This document shows, piece after piece, positions 26,150 through 34,687 of a DNA stretch of 50,180 bases. This DNA is from Bacteroidales bacterium (GTDB lineage Bacteria > Bacteroidota > Bacteroidia > Bacteroidales > UBA7960), in the NCBI GenBank assembly GCA_007129255.1, contig SKVW01000073.1, positions 1 through 50,180 of the forward strand, in the 5' to 3' direction. Numbering within the stretch: position 1 is the stretch's first letter; each line of letters begins with the position of its first letter. A program made the position numbers and the translations under genes. Under the pieces are notes generated by a model. It did not search any database, was not told the origin of the DNA, and saw only the letters and a list, made by a program, of their open reading frames with translations.

Positions 26150-26548
26150 TTAAAGTTCTCCTATGGCAGAAAGGGTAAGCAGGTAAATGATGAATAGCAG
26201 TACAGCCAGGAAAACAAGGATAAAGATGGCCATGCGCAATTCAATCCTCAGATGTTTTAACAAAGGAATACGGGCGGTGATGCTTTCAATATTGGTGCGG
26301 AAATCCGAATGACCATTGTCCGATTCATCAAGGTACCCGGCTTCTTTGAGTATTTCCGTGGCACGGATGGCATCGCTTTGCCTCACCTGCAGTTTAACGC
26401 CACCAATGGCATTGGAAATGAAATTATGCACCTGGGCAGTCATTTCGTCTTTCATGAAACAATCGATCCCCTCCGATTCCAGTCGTCCCTTGATAACAAC
26501 CGCTTCGGAGGGATAGGTGAAAGTGGCAACGGTGACCAGTTTGTCCAT
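26150..26548 (-). CDS. DUF2007 domain protein with C-terminal membrane helix
   Basis: A 132-residue protein. Residues 1-72 are a DUF2007 domain (putative signal-transducing protein family, PF09413 type), with VATFTYPSEAVVIKGRLESEGI and VKLQVRQSDAIRATEIL. A polar linker follows. Residues about 107-129 form one membrane helix (MAIFILVFLAVLLFIIYLL), leaving a very short outside tail. It starts 3 bases after the stop of the upstream ATP-grasp gene, so it is the last gene of the operon. Its role there is unknown; it may tether or regulate the ligases at the membrane. Confidence 0.8.
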   Translation of the reverse strand: MDKLVTVATFTYPSEAVVIKGRLESEGIDCFMKDEMTAQVHNFISNAIGGVKLQVRQSDAIRATEILKEAGYLDESDNGHSDFRTNIESITARIPLLKHLRIELRMAIFILVFLAVLLFIIYLLTLSAIGEL

Positions 26549-26551
26549 AGG

Positions 26552-27850
26552 TTATTTTTGTGCAGGGTCTATTTTAAATGTCAGGTTTTTCACCACATCA
26601 TCGTATTTTTCAAGAAGGTCCGCCTGGGTTTGTCCGCCAAGATTAATATAGGCCAACACATAACTATAGCTGTCAATATGATGTTCTTCAATATCATCCA
26701 GGTCCATATCCTTTTTTGCAGAAATTTTTATTTCCGCTTCCGGGTACTTTTTCTTAACCTTCTCAATTTCCTCTTTGGAGGGAACTTCCTTCACTATTCC
26801 CGATTTTCGGAAAGTCCGAAGCATAAAATGCGCAGCCACCTCAAAATCCCCTTCGTTTTCAAGAGGGCTGGGCCTGCGGTCAAGCGCAAGATTGAGCATC
26901 ACATGGTGATGGGAAATCCCATGCACTTTATAAAACATGTCGGCATGAGACTGCGACATGCGCGGATTCACCTCCAAAAGGTTAATTTTATTTTCCTCCT
27001 CATTGTAAAAATATTCAATGTTGAAAGCCGAATTCATCAGCCCGATCTGTTTAATAACTTTACGTGAGAGGTCCGACATCCGGTACTGCACTTCATAGGG
27101 CAGATTGGATGGGTATTGATAGCGCGCAAAAGAAGGGTATTCGTTATGGGTAACGGAGTCAATCAGGCCATAGATCACCACTTCCCCGTCAAATGCGTAC
27201 CCTTCTACGGTGCACTGATGACCCGATATGGGGGTTTCGGCAAACATCTTTTCCTTTGATTCCGATATTTTTTTGGGCATCCCGAATTCGGAAACGATAT
27301 AGCTGAAGGGCTCCACCATATAGTCGATGTGTTCACGCACCTCTTCCATGCATTCATCAAACTGCTTTTTATTTTTTATTTTGTAGGCAAGATAAGAGTG
27401 ATACGATTTGATGGGCTTGATCCAGAAAGGAGGCTTAAAGCCAATCTTGTCATAGGCCTTTTCATCAAAAGGATCAAAAGCCCTGAACTTAGGGATGTTG
27501 TCCGGAACCACCTTGTGCTGTTCCATGCGGCTCCAGTATTTATGCTCACATTTCATCACACTTTCCAGGCTGGGCCCCGGCAGCTTGTATTTTCCGGCAA
27601 TGATGGGCACCATGACCGATCCGGGAAAATCAAGATAAGAAACCACGGCATCGATTCCTCCTTCCTCGTTAACCCTTTCTTCGGTTTTTTTCAGCAGATC
27701 GGGTATGGAAAAATCTTCCACACCCCGTATTTCGGAAAACTTCACAGCCGGAAGGATCTTACACTCCTTGAATTCCGGAAGCTGTTTGATCAATGACAGG
27801 TTGAATTCGTCCAGTCCTACAACAAATACTTTCTTTTTTTTCTTAGCCAT
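26552..27850 (-). CDS. ATP-grasp ligase of unknown substrate (paralogue B)
   Basis: A 432-residue ATP-grasp enzyme; such enzymes activate a carboxylate with ATP and join it to an amine or thiol. The N-terminal domain (KKVFVVGLDEFNLSLIKQL) is a Rossmann-like pre-ATP-grasp fold. The ATP-grasp domain spans about residues 105-330, with a nucleotide-binding Lys in FWIKPIKSYHSYLAY and the metal-binding motif NLLEVNPRMSQSHA. The last 100 residues may bind substrate. It is equal in length and closely similar to the upstream gene at 27922, so they are tandem duplicates. Both keep the catalytic motifs. No peptide- or purine-pathway gene lies nearby; the only partners are the CocE-type hydrolase and the DUF2007 protein. 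Confidence 0.85.
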   Translation of the reverse strand: MAKKKKKVFVVGLDEFNLSLIKQLPEFKECKILPAVKFSEIRGVEDFSIPDLLKKTEERVNEEGGIDAVVSYLDFPGSVMVPIIAGKYKLPGPSLESVMKCEHKYWSRMEQHKVVPDNIPKFRAFDPFDEKAYDKIGFKPPFWIKPIKSYHSYLAYKIKNKKQFDECMEEVREHIDYMVEPFSYIVSEFGMPKKISESKEKMFAETPISGHQCTVEGYAFDGEVVIYGLIDSVTHNEYPSFARYQYPSNLPYEVQYRMSDLSRKVIKQIGLMNSAFNIEYFYNEEENKINLLEVNPRMSQSHADMFYKVHGISHHHVMLNLALDRRPSPLENEGDFEVAAHFMLRTFRKSGIVKEVPSKEEIEKVKKKYPEAEIKISAKKDMDLDDIEEHHIDSYSYVLAYINLGGQTQADLLEKYDDVVKNLTFKIDPAQK

Positions 27851-27921
27851 TTCAATTTTGATATTGATTAGAAAAAACAGTTAAAATGTGATCGCAGTAC
27901 TTTTTTAGACCGGTCATGCCT

Positions 27922-29220
27922 TTATTTTTCCGGTTCTTTTTTTTCAATTTTAAAGGTAAGGGAATTTATGATGAAATCATATTTCTGGAGCAGTTCTTCC
28001 CGGGATGAAGCCCCGATGAAAATATTGGCCAGCACATAACTGTAACTGTCAATACAATACGGAGGGAGCTCGTCAAGTTCCATATCTTTCTTAACGTTAA
28101 TTTTAATTTCAAAGTCCGGGAATTTTTGCTTCAATTGCACGATTTCTTTTTCTGATGGCACAGCCATTACTTTTCCTGAATGAAAAACCCGGGGCATAAA
28201 GTTGCCGGCCACATTAAAATCCCCTTTAAATTCATAGGGTTTGGGAGATCTGTTCAAAGCAAGATTCAGCATGGTTTCGTGATGAGAAACCCCGTGCACT
28301 TTTTCAAACAGTGCCGAATGTGATTGGGAAATGCGGGGGTTGATCTCCAGTAAATAAACATTTTCATCTTCTTCATTGTAGAAAAATTCAATGTTAAACG
28401 CAGACTGATTCAATCCAATCTGCCTGATCACCTTGCGGGCCAACTCCTTTATTTTGCCCGTTACCCGTTCGGGCAGGCTGCTTGGGTATTCATACCTGGC
28501 AAAGGACGAACTGCCTTTTACCCGGACGGTATCCACCACGCCATATACATTGACTTCGTGATCGTAAACATACCCCTCTGCCGTGCATTGACGCCCTGAC
28601 AATTCCGTTTCTGCAAACATCCGGGCTTTTAGTTCAGGTTTTTTTTCCGTGTAGTTGTATTTTTCCAGTAACTCGCTGAAGGGTTCGGCCACCTGATTGA
28701 TGCGTTGCCTTACTTCCTCCATGCATTGATCAAAATGTTCACTATCGGTGATCTGATAGGCCAAAAAAGAGTGATAGGATTTGGTCGGTTTAACCCAATA
28801 GGGAGGGGTAAACCCTATTTTGTCAAAAGCCTGCTCATCGAATGGGTCAAAAGCCTTGAAGTGTGGGATGTGCATCGGAATCACTTTTTTTTGTTCCAAA
28901 CGACTCCAGTATTTATGCTCACATTTCAATACACTTTCCACCGTAGGGCCTGTTAAATTAAATTTCTCAGCTATTACCGGCACCAGCAATGTTCCCGGGA
29001 AATCAAAATAAGACACCACGGCATCAATGCCCCCGGCTTCTTCAATCCTTTTCTCTGCAAGTGCTATAAGACCGAAAATGGAAATCCCCTCTTGCTTTCT
29101 CATTTCCGAAAAACTGACTGCAGGGAAAAATTCACATTCAGCGGCTTCGGGCAAACGCTTCAGCCTGGCCATGTTGAAATCATCCCATCCGATGATGAAA
29201 ACTTTTCTTTTTTGTGTCAT
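27922..29220 (-). CDS. ATP-grasp ligase of unknown substrate (paralogue A)
   Basis: A 432-residue ATP-grasp enzyme, paralogous to the next gene downstream. Shared blocks include AECEFFPAVSFSEMR, GGIDAVVSYFDFPG, VESVLKCEHKYWSR, DKIGFTPPYWVKPTKSYHSF, GRQCTAEGYVYDHEV and the metal motif EINPRISQSHS. Differences concentrate in the N-terminal strand pairs, the segment around residues 180-205 and the C-terminal third, which suggests different substrates or two successive additions. It starts 30 bases after the stop of the CocE-type hydrolase gene and is separated from paralogue B by 71 bases. All are in one leftward operon. Confidence 0.85.
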   Translation of the reverse strand: MTQKRKVFIIGWDDFNMARLKRLPEAAECEFFPAVSFSEMRKQEGISIFGLIALAEKRIEEAGGIDAVVSYFDFPGTLLVPVIAEKFNLTGPTVESVLKCEHKYWSRLEQKKVIPMHIPHFKAFDPFDEQAFDKIGFTPPYWVKPTKSYHSFLAYQITDSEHFDQCMEEVRQRINQVAEPFSELLEKYNYTEKKPELKARMFAETELSGRQCTAEGYVYDHEVNVYGVVDTVRVKGSSSFARYEYPSSLPERVTGKIKELARKVIRQIGLNQSAFNIEFFYNEEDENVYLLEINPRISQSHSALFEKVHGVSHHETMLNLALNRSPKPYEFKGDFNVAGNFMPRVFHSGKVMAVPSEKEIVQLKQKFPDFEIKINVKKDMELDELPPYCIDSYSYVLANIFIGASSREELLQKYDFIINSLTFKIEKKEPEK

Positions 29221-29250
29221 CCTGGGTTTTTTGTGTTTTCTGTTTTATTA

Positions 29251-31239
29251 TTAAACCATATCCCTGGGTATGCTCTCGTCGAATGAGCGGCTGAATACCC
29301 TTACATCTCCCTCATAAGCGTCAAGGGTGGCCCGGATCACAAAATGGGTCGTGGTGGAGGTAAGGATGGTACGGGTGATGGTTTTGATCTTCCATCCCTC
29401 TCTGCGAAATTCACGAACCCCTTTTACCTGACCTCTTACCGTTTCATACTTGTTGTTGCAATAGGAATACCTTTCGGTGGCGTCTTTTCTTATTTCTAAA
29501 TTTATATGTTTGAGGTGATACTGAGGATCGTTGTTTACGATTTTCTGGGTCACTTCATTAGTGGCCAGGTTTCGCTCCACGATCCATTCCCGGTGGGGTG
29601 GCACCAGCAGGGTAGTTTCCAGTTCGTCCAGGGGACCGGGTTTTTCCAAAGCCTTTTGGGAAGTATCCCTTTTGGCAATATTTCTTTTTGGCAATACCAG
29701 GGAGCTTTCATCCGGGTAAAGGGTTAATGTAGCGGATTCGGGAGCCGGCCAGGCAAGGGGCCAATAAGAAGTGGAAATGGATACCCTGATCTGGTTTCCG
29801 GCCGGGAAACGCTGGGCGATATAATTCATGGGTACGGTAACTTCATATGTTTTTCCGGGTTCCAGTTCCTGGGGCTCCTCGTTGCTTTCACGATGGGTGA
29901 GATTAAGCAATCCAAAGGTTACCCGGGTTGCCCTTCCGTCGGGCCCTATATCGGAAATACGGGCAGCAACCTGGGCCACGCGCTTGTCGGATTTTAACTT
30001 CAGTTTCAGGTAAGGCATTCCCAGAATCTCATAATCCTCTTCCAATACCGGGCTGTCGAATACCAGGGCACCGCCGTCTTCCTCTCTTTGGTCGCTGGGC
30101 AGGTCGGTCGATTCTGAATAAGAACACCATTTCCCCCCAAACAGCCCTACATTCAAAGGGCTTTTTATTTTAAGGGAGCCCGGTTCTTTTGACGGATTAA
30201 CGTATGATCCTACCTTAAGCGAATTAAGCTTGTATTCTCTTTCCTCAATTTTGGGAGAGGGCCAGTTTTTTTCGTCGATCCACCTGCCCGGTCGATCGGA
30301 TGAAAGGGGTGAGACCGAATCCAGAACAAAGGTGCGCAGCATGGGCTCGTCCTTAACGCCATTATCAATTCCTTTGAGCCACTGATCCCACCACCGTACC
30401 GATTTTTTTAAGAAGTCGATGGCCGGACCCGGTCCGCCCATATGGGGGTATTTATGTCCGTAGGCACCAACAATGCCTTTTCTGGGTACTTTCAGATTTT
30501 CCAGCAGCCGGAATACCGTATTGGAGTACCCGTCTGCCCAACCGCTTACGGCCATTACCGGACATTTAATGGCGTCATAGTCTTCACATACAGAACCATG
30601 TTTCCAATAGTCATCGCGGCGCTGGTGCTCCAGCCACTTTTTCAGCCAGAGCCCGCTACCTTCCAGGCGCTCCATCCACATGTCCCTCCACTTTTCTCCC
30701 ACTAATTCCGGATCAGGTGGACAGCTGGTATGGGCAAACATTACCGAAGCCCATGAGAGGTTGTCCGAAAGCAGGCATCCCCCCATGTAATGCACATCAT
30801 CGGCATAACGGTCATCGGTTGAAGCCACGGTAATGACCGCCTTTAATTCAGGCGGCTGCAAGGCTGCGATTTGCAAGCCGTTAAATCCGCCCCATGAAAT
30901 GCCGATCATGCCCACATTGCCATCGCACCAGGGTTGGGAAGCAATCCATTGGATCACTTCCACCCCGTCATTTAACTCCTGCTGCAGGTATTCATCCCGT
31001 AAAATGCCCTCAGAATCTCCGCTTCCGCGCAGGTCTACCCGGATCCCGGCATAACCTTTCCTGGCAAAATATCCGTGCATCTGATGGTCGTTATATGCTT
31101 TCAAATCCCGCTTGCGGTATGGGATGTACTCCAAAATTCCCGGCACCGGGTTCTTTTCTGCATCCTTCGGAAGCCAGATCTTGGCTGCCAGTTTGGTGCC
31201 GTCACTCATCGGAATCCATGTGTTCTCTATTACCTTCAT
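29251..31239 (-). CDS. CocE/NonD family serine hydrolase
   Basis: A 662-residue alpha/beta hydrolase of the CocE/NonD (X-Pro dipeptidyl-peptidase S15-like) family. The N-terminus MKVIENTWIPMSDGTKLAAKIWLP and the oxyanion-region EYIPYRKRD are typical. The nucleophile is in GMIGISWGGFNGLQ. The acid lies in VSGWADGYSNTV and the His in YGHKYPHMGGPGP. The C-terminal third is the jelly-roll domain (GALVFDSPVLEEDYEILG, PAGNQIRVSISTSYWPL). No signal peptide is seen, so it is probably cytosolic. Family members cleave esters, amides or acyl-amino acids. It is the first gene of the operon with two ATP-grasp ligases, so a linked make-and-break chemistry is plausible but unproven. Confidence 0.9.
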   Translation of the reverse strand: MKVIENTWIPMSDGTKLAAKIWLPKDAEKNPVPGILEYIPYRKRDLKAYNDHQMHGYFARKGYAGIRVDLRGSGDSEGILRDEYLQQELNDGVEVIQWIASQPWCDGNVGMIGISWGGFNGLQIAALQPPELKAVITVASTDDRYADDVHYMGGCLLSDNLSWASVMFAHTSCPPDPELVGEKWRDMWMERLEGSGLWLKKWLEHQRRDDYWKHGSVCEDYDAIKCPVMAVSGWADGYSNTVFRLLENLKVPRKGIVGAYGHKYPHMGGPGPAIDFLKKSVRWWDQWLKGIDNGVKDEPMLRTFVLDSVSPLSSDRPGRWIDEKNWPSPKIEEREYKLNSLKVGSYVNPSKEPGSLKIKSPLNVGLFGGKWCSYSESTDLPSDQREEDGGALVFDSPVLEEDYEILGMPYLKLKLKSDKRVAQVAARISDIGPDGRATRVTFGLLNLTHRESNEEPQELEPGKTYEVTVPMNYIAQRFPAGNQIRVSISTSYWPLAWPAPESATLTLYPDESSLVLPKRNIAKRDTSQKALEKPGPLDELETTLLVPPHREWIVERNLATNEVTQKIVNNDPQYHLKHINLEIRKDATERYSYCNNKYETVRGQVKGVREFRREGWKIKTITRTILTSTTTHFVIRATLDAYEGDVRVFSRSFDESIPRDMV

Positions 31240-31878
31240 GCCTTAAACCTGTCTTTTGTAATTTTACAATACAATGTGTTTTTGTTTGGTTCTTTTCCGG
31301 AAACAGAATTGCGTTGTCCGGGATCTTTTGCCTTACAAGGTGCAAAAAAGAAGCCAAATCTGCCGATATTCTTTTGATTACACCATTGGTTCCGGCCCCT
31401 GTGTAAAGGACTGTACCTGTTTAAAACGTGGATGTTATAAAAAAATCAATCACCCTCAGGAAAACTGTAACAGAAGAATGGACAGTTGGTGTTCAGGCGG
31501 TTGGTGTTCATTTGAAGGGACGGGCCAATAATTTGCCCTGTGGACTTTTTGTTGTTGGAGATCAGGAAATTGAAAGTGCGGAAAAGGTATCTGATAACCC
31601 GCGGTAAACCTAGCCAACGGGAAAACACCACAATTGCCCGGCCTGCTTGAAAAAACGGAAAAAGAATTATTAAGAATTCAGCTGGTTTTTCATTGTTTCA
31701 CTATAGCCAGAAAAACTGTAAAACAAAAATCGTTCGTTTATAAATCTGTGGAAGTTTATCAACACTTCCAGTGCATTTTTTCCACTATCGGATTTCTTTA
31801 AAGGATCAATTCTGTTTTCACCTTCGTTTATTCTGCCTGTTACAATTGCGGGCATAGGTTAGCGCACTCAGTAAGTGC
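31240..31878. other. Long intergenic region, no convincing gene
   Basis: About 640 bp between the divergent hydrolase and ferredoxin genes. Only short frames occur. One (31274-31531, plus) holds several Cys residues but has no recognisable pattern or good start. The right end has an imperfect hairpin (31861-31879) directly before the sigma54-like motif. Confidence 0.5.
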
Positions 31879-31894
31879 TGGTATGGTAATTGTC
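31879..31894 (+). promoter_or_regulatory. Sigma54-like -24/-12 motif, ferredoxin copy 1
   Basis: TGGTATGGTAATTGTC: GG, ten bases, then GT (consensus GC), with the correct TGG-N8-TTG phase. Copy 2 of the cassette has the matching TGGTATATTAATTGCC. The ATG lies 70 bases downstream. One base off the core consensus, so moderate. Confidence 0.45.
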
Positions 31895-31964
31895 TTCTTT
31901 AAAAACGAGGATTTTGTTCATTTATTTAAAGATTGTTTCATTTTAAAAACCAAAAAAAATTACC

Positions 31965-32162
31965 ATGGCTATAAAAAAAGTTTGGATAGAAGACGATTGT
32001 ACAGCTTGTGAATTATGCGTTGACCTTTGCCCGGAAGTGTTTGAACTTCCCGATGACATTGCAGTGGTAAAGGAAGGGGCAGATTTTGACAAACATGAGG
32101 AGAAGATCAAAGAAGCTGCCGAGGATTGCCCGGTGGAGGTGATAAAGATTGAGGAAGAATAG
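31965..32162 (+). CDS. Single-cluster 4Fe-4S ferredoxin (cassette copy 1)
   Basis: A 65-residue ferredoxin of the monocluster type known from Pyrococcus and Thermotoga. Likely cluster ligands are Cys12, Cys15, Cys18 (CTACELC) and Cys55 (DCPVE); Cys22 in LCPEVF is the extra conserved cysteine. The sequence is very acidic and ends in EEE. It is 50 of 65 residues identical to the second copy at 39018. It is the first gene of the ferredoxin-DUF2267-Hsp20 cassette, but a terminator-like hairpin separates it from DUF2267, so it can be expressed at a higher level. The electron partner is unknown. Confidence 0.93.
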   Translation: MAIKKVWIEDDCTACELCVDLCPEVFELPDDIAVVKEGADFDKHEEKIKEAAEDCPVEVIKIEEE

Positions 32163-32221
32163 GGGCGGATAATATTTTGGGCAATGAATTACCGTTGCCC
32201 TTTATCTGTATTAATATAAAT

Positions 32222-32288
32222 AACCCGGCTTAAAAAGAAAACTGGTTCATTGTTCATTTATTTTTCCAGTTTTTCAACCGGGTTTTTT
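32222..32288 (+). terminator. Long imperfect hairpin terminator after ferredoxin copy 1
   Basis: AACCCGG near 32222 pairs with CCGGGTT near 32277-32283, and AAACTGG pairs with CCAGTTT inside it. The stem is followed by T6. It lies between the ferredoxin and DUF2267 genes. Confidence 0.65.
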
Positions 32289-32414
32289 GCATGGAAGGTT
32301 TTCACTAAGTAATTGAAAAGCAAAACGAAAAATTTTTTCCCGAAAGCAAAGGTTGGTAAAAACCCAGTTTGGTTTTTGGGATTGGTTGTTGAATTTTAAG
32401 AAAACAAAAACTAT

Positions 32415-32422
32415 AAAGGAGG
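32415..32422 (+). promoter_or_regulatory. Strong Shine-Dalgarno of the DUF2267 gene, copy 1
   Basis: AAAGGAGG lies 8 bases before the ATG at 32431 and decides that start over the ATG at 32353. The paralogous gene at 39323 has no such site. Confidence 0.75.
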
Positions 32423-32430
32423 AAAGAGTT

Positions 32431-32880
32431 ATGGCTATTAATTTTGAAAAATTTGCACAGGAAGGAAATGAATTTTTAAGCAGGCTGGCAACAAGCCTGG
32501 GCCATCCTGAAGAAAAGGGACGCACAGGGATTATAATGCGGTCTGTAATGCATACTCTTCGGGAAAGGATCACCATGGGCGAATCCCTGAATCTGTTAGC
32601 GCAGTTGCCAATGTTTTTGAAAGGTATTTACGTGGACAACTGGAAATACCAGGAAAAACCTGCAAACATTAAGAAAAAGGAAGAGTTTTTGGATGCCGTA
32701 AAAAATCATCAGGCCCAGTATGGAGAACAGGATTTCGATTGGGAAAAATCCACTGAAGACATTGTAAAAATTGTTTTAAGAGAACTGAGTACCTATGTTT
32801 CCCGGGGTGAATTTGAAGACATCATGGCCCAGATGCCTCAGCCCATAAAAGAGTTGATCCATGAAAGCCTGGAAATTTAG
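32431..32880 (+). CDS. DUF2267 family protein (cassette copy 1)
   Basis: A 149-residue helical protein of the DUF2267 family. The conserved block GRTGIIMRSVMHTLRERITMGESLNLLAQLPMFLKG is recognisable, as is the C-terminal repeat-like segment IVLRELSTYVSRGEFEDIMAQMP; the two halves echo each other, as if the fold is duplicated. Members of this family are commonly found beside Hsp20, BON and universal stress genes, but no biochemical function is known. It is 107 of 149 residues identical (by eye) to copy 2 at 39323. It has a perfect Shine-Dalgarno and lies 68 bases before Hsp20 copy 1. Confidence 0.9.
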   Translation: MAINFEKFAQEGNEFLSRLATSLGHPEEKGRTGIIMRSVMHTLRERITMGESLNLLAQLPMFLKGIYVDNWKYQEKPANIKKKEEFLDAVKNHQAQYGEQDFDWEKSTEDIVKIVLRELSTYVSRGEFEDIMAQMPQPIKELIHESLEI

Positions 32881-32948
32881 ACCATTTCTCCAGGCAATTC
32901 AAAACATAAAAAATAGACTTTAGTAAAAACCAGCAAAAAAGCATGATT

Positions 32949-33395
32949 ATGGCACTTATCAGAAAACGAAAAGCAAATGTACCCTCCACCATGGAGCGCT
33001 TATTAGAAGGAAACATCGGTGATTTTTTCGGTACCCCTGCTTCACCCATGGACTCGACAATTCCTGCTGTAAACGTTAAGGAAGAGGAAGACGAATTTGA
33101 GATACAGGTCGCTGCCCCCGGCATGGAAAAGGAAGATTTTAACATCAGCCTGGACGGTAACTTGCTGACGGTATCCTCCGAGCGCGAAGAAAAGGAGGAA
33201 GAAGAAGCTAAGGAAGGCGGCTATTCCCGTCGTGAATTCAGCTATCAATCATTTTACAGGACTTTTTCTCTTCCGGAAAATACCATCGATAGTGAAAAGA
33301 TCCTGGCCAAATACAAGGATGGAATTCTGCGCATCAAGCTCCCGAAGCTGGAGCATGCCAAAAAACGGCCAATCAGGAAAATCGACATTTCCTGA
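32949..33395 (+). CDS. Hsp20/alpha-crystallin small heat-shock protein (cassette copy 1)
   Basis: A 148-residue small chaperone that holds unfolding proteins. The alpha-crystallin domain spans about residues 38-135, starting with TIPAVNVKEEEDEFEIQVAA and containing PGMEKEDFNISLDGNLLTV. The conserved motif GILRIKLPKLE lies near the end. The N-terminus is short. A Glu/Lys-rich loop (EEKEEEEAKEG) sits in the beta5-beta7 region. The ATG at 32949 is chosen (MALIRKRK matches the start of copy 2: MALIKRDK); an ATG two codons earlier is possible. A strong terminator follows. Confidence 0.93.
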   Translation: MALIRKRKANVPSTMERLLEGNIGDFFGTPASPMDSTIPAVNVKEEEDEFEIQVAAPGMEKEDFNISLDGNLLTVSSEREEKEEEEAKEGGYSRREFSYQSFYRTFSLPENTIDSEKILAKYKDGILRIKLPKLEHAKKRPIRKIDIS

Positions 33396-33459
33396 GGGGT
33401 TATTGATCAATCCCAGGCAGGCGCAGCAATCCGTTTGGGTAATTCCCCAGGATAGCCTG

Positions 33460-33501
33460 AAAAAAGCAGCCTTCCCTAAAAAAAGGGGAGGCTGCTTTTT
33501 T
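33460..33501 (+). terminator. Rho-independent terminator after Hsp20 copy 1
   Basis: AAAAAAGCAGCCTTCCCT pairs with the GGGGAGGCTGCTTTTTT side across an A-rich loop, giving a stem of more than ten pairs ending in T6. Confidence 0.88.
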
Positions 33502-34099
33502 AAAGAAAGGCCTAGGTATGGGCTTTTCGGAGCCTGATCAGAAAAACGGAACAAAAACAAAGTGGTTGACAAGGAATTCATAGTAAAAAATTCCTATTCA
33601 ATTTATAAAGCATTAAAAACTAATACTATTACTTAAAAAACTTCTTTTTTTCTGCTTTATTCCGCGTTGTATATTTATTGTAGAATTAAATACTCATCTT
33701 GTTGTTTTTACACCATAAAATTTAAAAGTGCATATGCGCATTAGTATCTAATATTGTTATTTTTTTGTGAAAATTGAGATTGAATTAATTTGTTGAAAAT
33801 TAAAGTTTTGCGGGTATTAACTTATTTTTTAATAAATTATAATGACTTTATTTTAGTGCTGATATTTAGGAGATTAAACAATATCGGATTTGTTCTTCAG
33901 ACTCTTGCAGATTCTAAGATTTTCAACTATCAGTTTCATCTGGCATAATTTTCCTTATTGATTCCAACAAAATTCCAGTTGGTTTTAAATTTCCTTGTAT
34001 TCATTTTTAACTGGTGATTTCTTTTATGTAATACTTTAATTTTTAATTGGTTTCTACAAAACAGCACCCTTATTTTCATTTAATTAAAAAAAATATCTT
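33502..34099. other. AT-rich intergenic island
   Basis: About 600 bp clearly richer in A and T than the flanks, without a recognised gene or RNA. It precedes the orphan gene at 34100 and ends the first stress cassette. The composition hints at acquired DNA or a long regulatory region; nothing specific could be identified. Confidence 0.5.
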
Positions 34100-34600
34100 A
34101 TGCAGCAGGCAAGCAAGTTAACAGCAGAACAAAAACATGAAATCCAGGAAAATCTGGAAAAAATCTATGCTCGTGAGTTTACAGCACATTTTAAAGCCAA
34201 TTTACCTGTTTTGGAAAACAGCCTGAATCAAACCACTTCCCGACTTTATCAGATTTTTCAGGAAATGTTTAAAGAATTAAGGGTAGAGCATGTGGATGAT
34301 GACTGGATGTGGAATGATAACAAAGCTAAGGCATTTTATGAAGTCGTAAGTAATCTTTTCAAGGAAGGTGATTACCAAAAGGCTTTTGAATTGACCATTA
34401 AGTTCCATTTATATCATTTCAATCTGCGCCTTTTTGAAAGGCAGTACAATCTCTTGAAAGAGCTTATAGAAGGAGCTCATTCCATAAAAGATGAAATTGA
34501 TGAAATGCAAACGGTAAGTCATTTGAATAAAATACTCGACAGTTACGGGATGGATATCAACGGAAGGAAAAACCACTGGTTTTATTGTAATAAAGAATAA
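34100..34600 (+). CDS. Helical protein of unknown function
   Basis: A 166-residue acidic protein that I do not recognise. It appears all-helical: ASKLTAEQKHEIQENLEKIYAREF, LENSLNQTTSRLYQIFQEMF, an aromatic centre VDDDWMWNDNKAKAFYEVV, KAFELTIKFHLYHFNLRLFERQYNLLKELI, and a C-terminal helix. There is no signal peptide and no membrane helix. The gene is AT-rich like the island in front of it and unlike its neighbours, which suggests transfer or a lineage-specific gene. It converges on the first BON-domain gene with a shared terminator. Confidence 0.75.
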   Translation: MQQASKLTAEQKHEIQENLEKIYAREFTAHFKANLPVLENSLNQTTSRLYQIFQEMFKELRVEHVDDDWMWNDNKAKAFYEVVSNLFKEGDYQKAFELTIKFHLYHFNLRLFERQYNLLKELIEGAHSIKDEIDEMQTVSHLNKILDSYGMDINGRKNHWFYCNKE

Positions 34601-34612
34601 GGATATTTAATT

Positions 34613-34657
34613 AAAAAAAGAAGCTGCTTTTAAATCAAAAAGCAGCTTCTTTTTTTT
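34613..34657. terminator. Bidirectional rho-independent terminator
   Basis: AAAAAAAGAAGCTGCTTTT (34613-34631) and AAAAGCAGCTTCTTTTTTT form a near-perfect stem with a five-base loop. It serves the convergent genes at 34100 and 34688. Confidence 0.92.
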
Positions 34658-34687
34658 AACCGGTAAAATGCTTAATGAAATCGCGGA

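Noticed and set aside
26309-27067. 252-residue plus-strand frame
   Set aside because: It runs antisense through the DUF2007 and ATP-grasp genes, which have clear families and conserved motifs.
31274-31531. Cys-rich 85-residue plus-strand frame
   Set aside because: Several cysteines, but no known metal-binding pattern, no start signal and no homologue that I recognise; noted only as possible decayed DNA.
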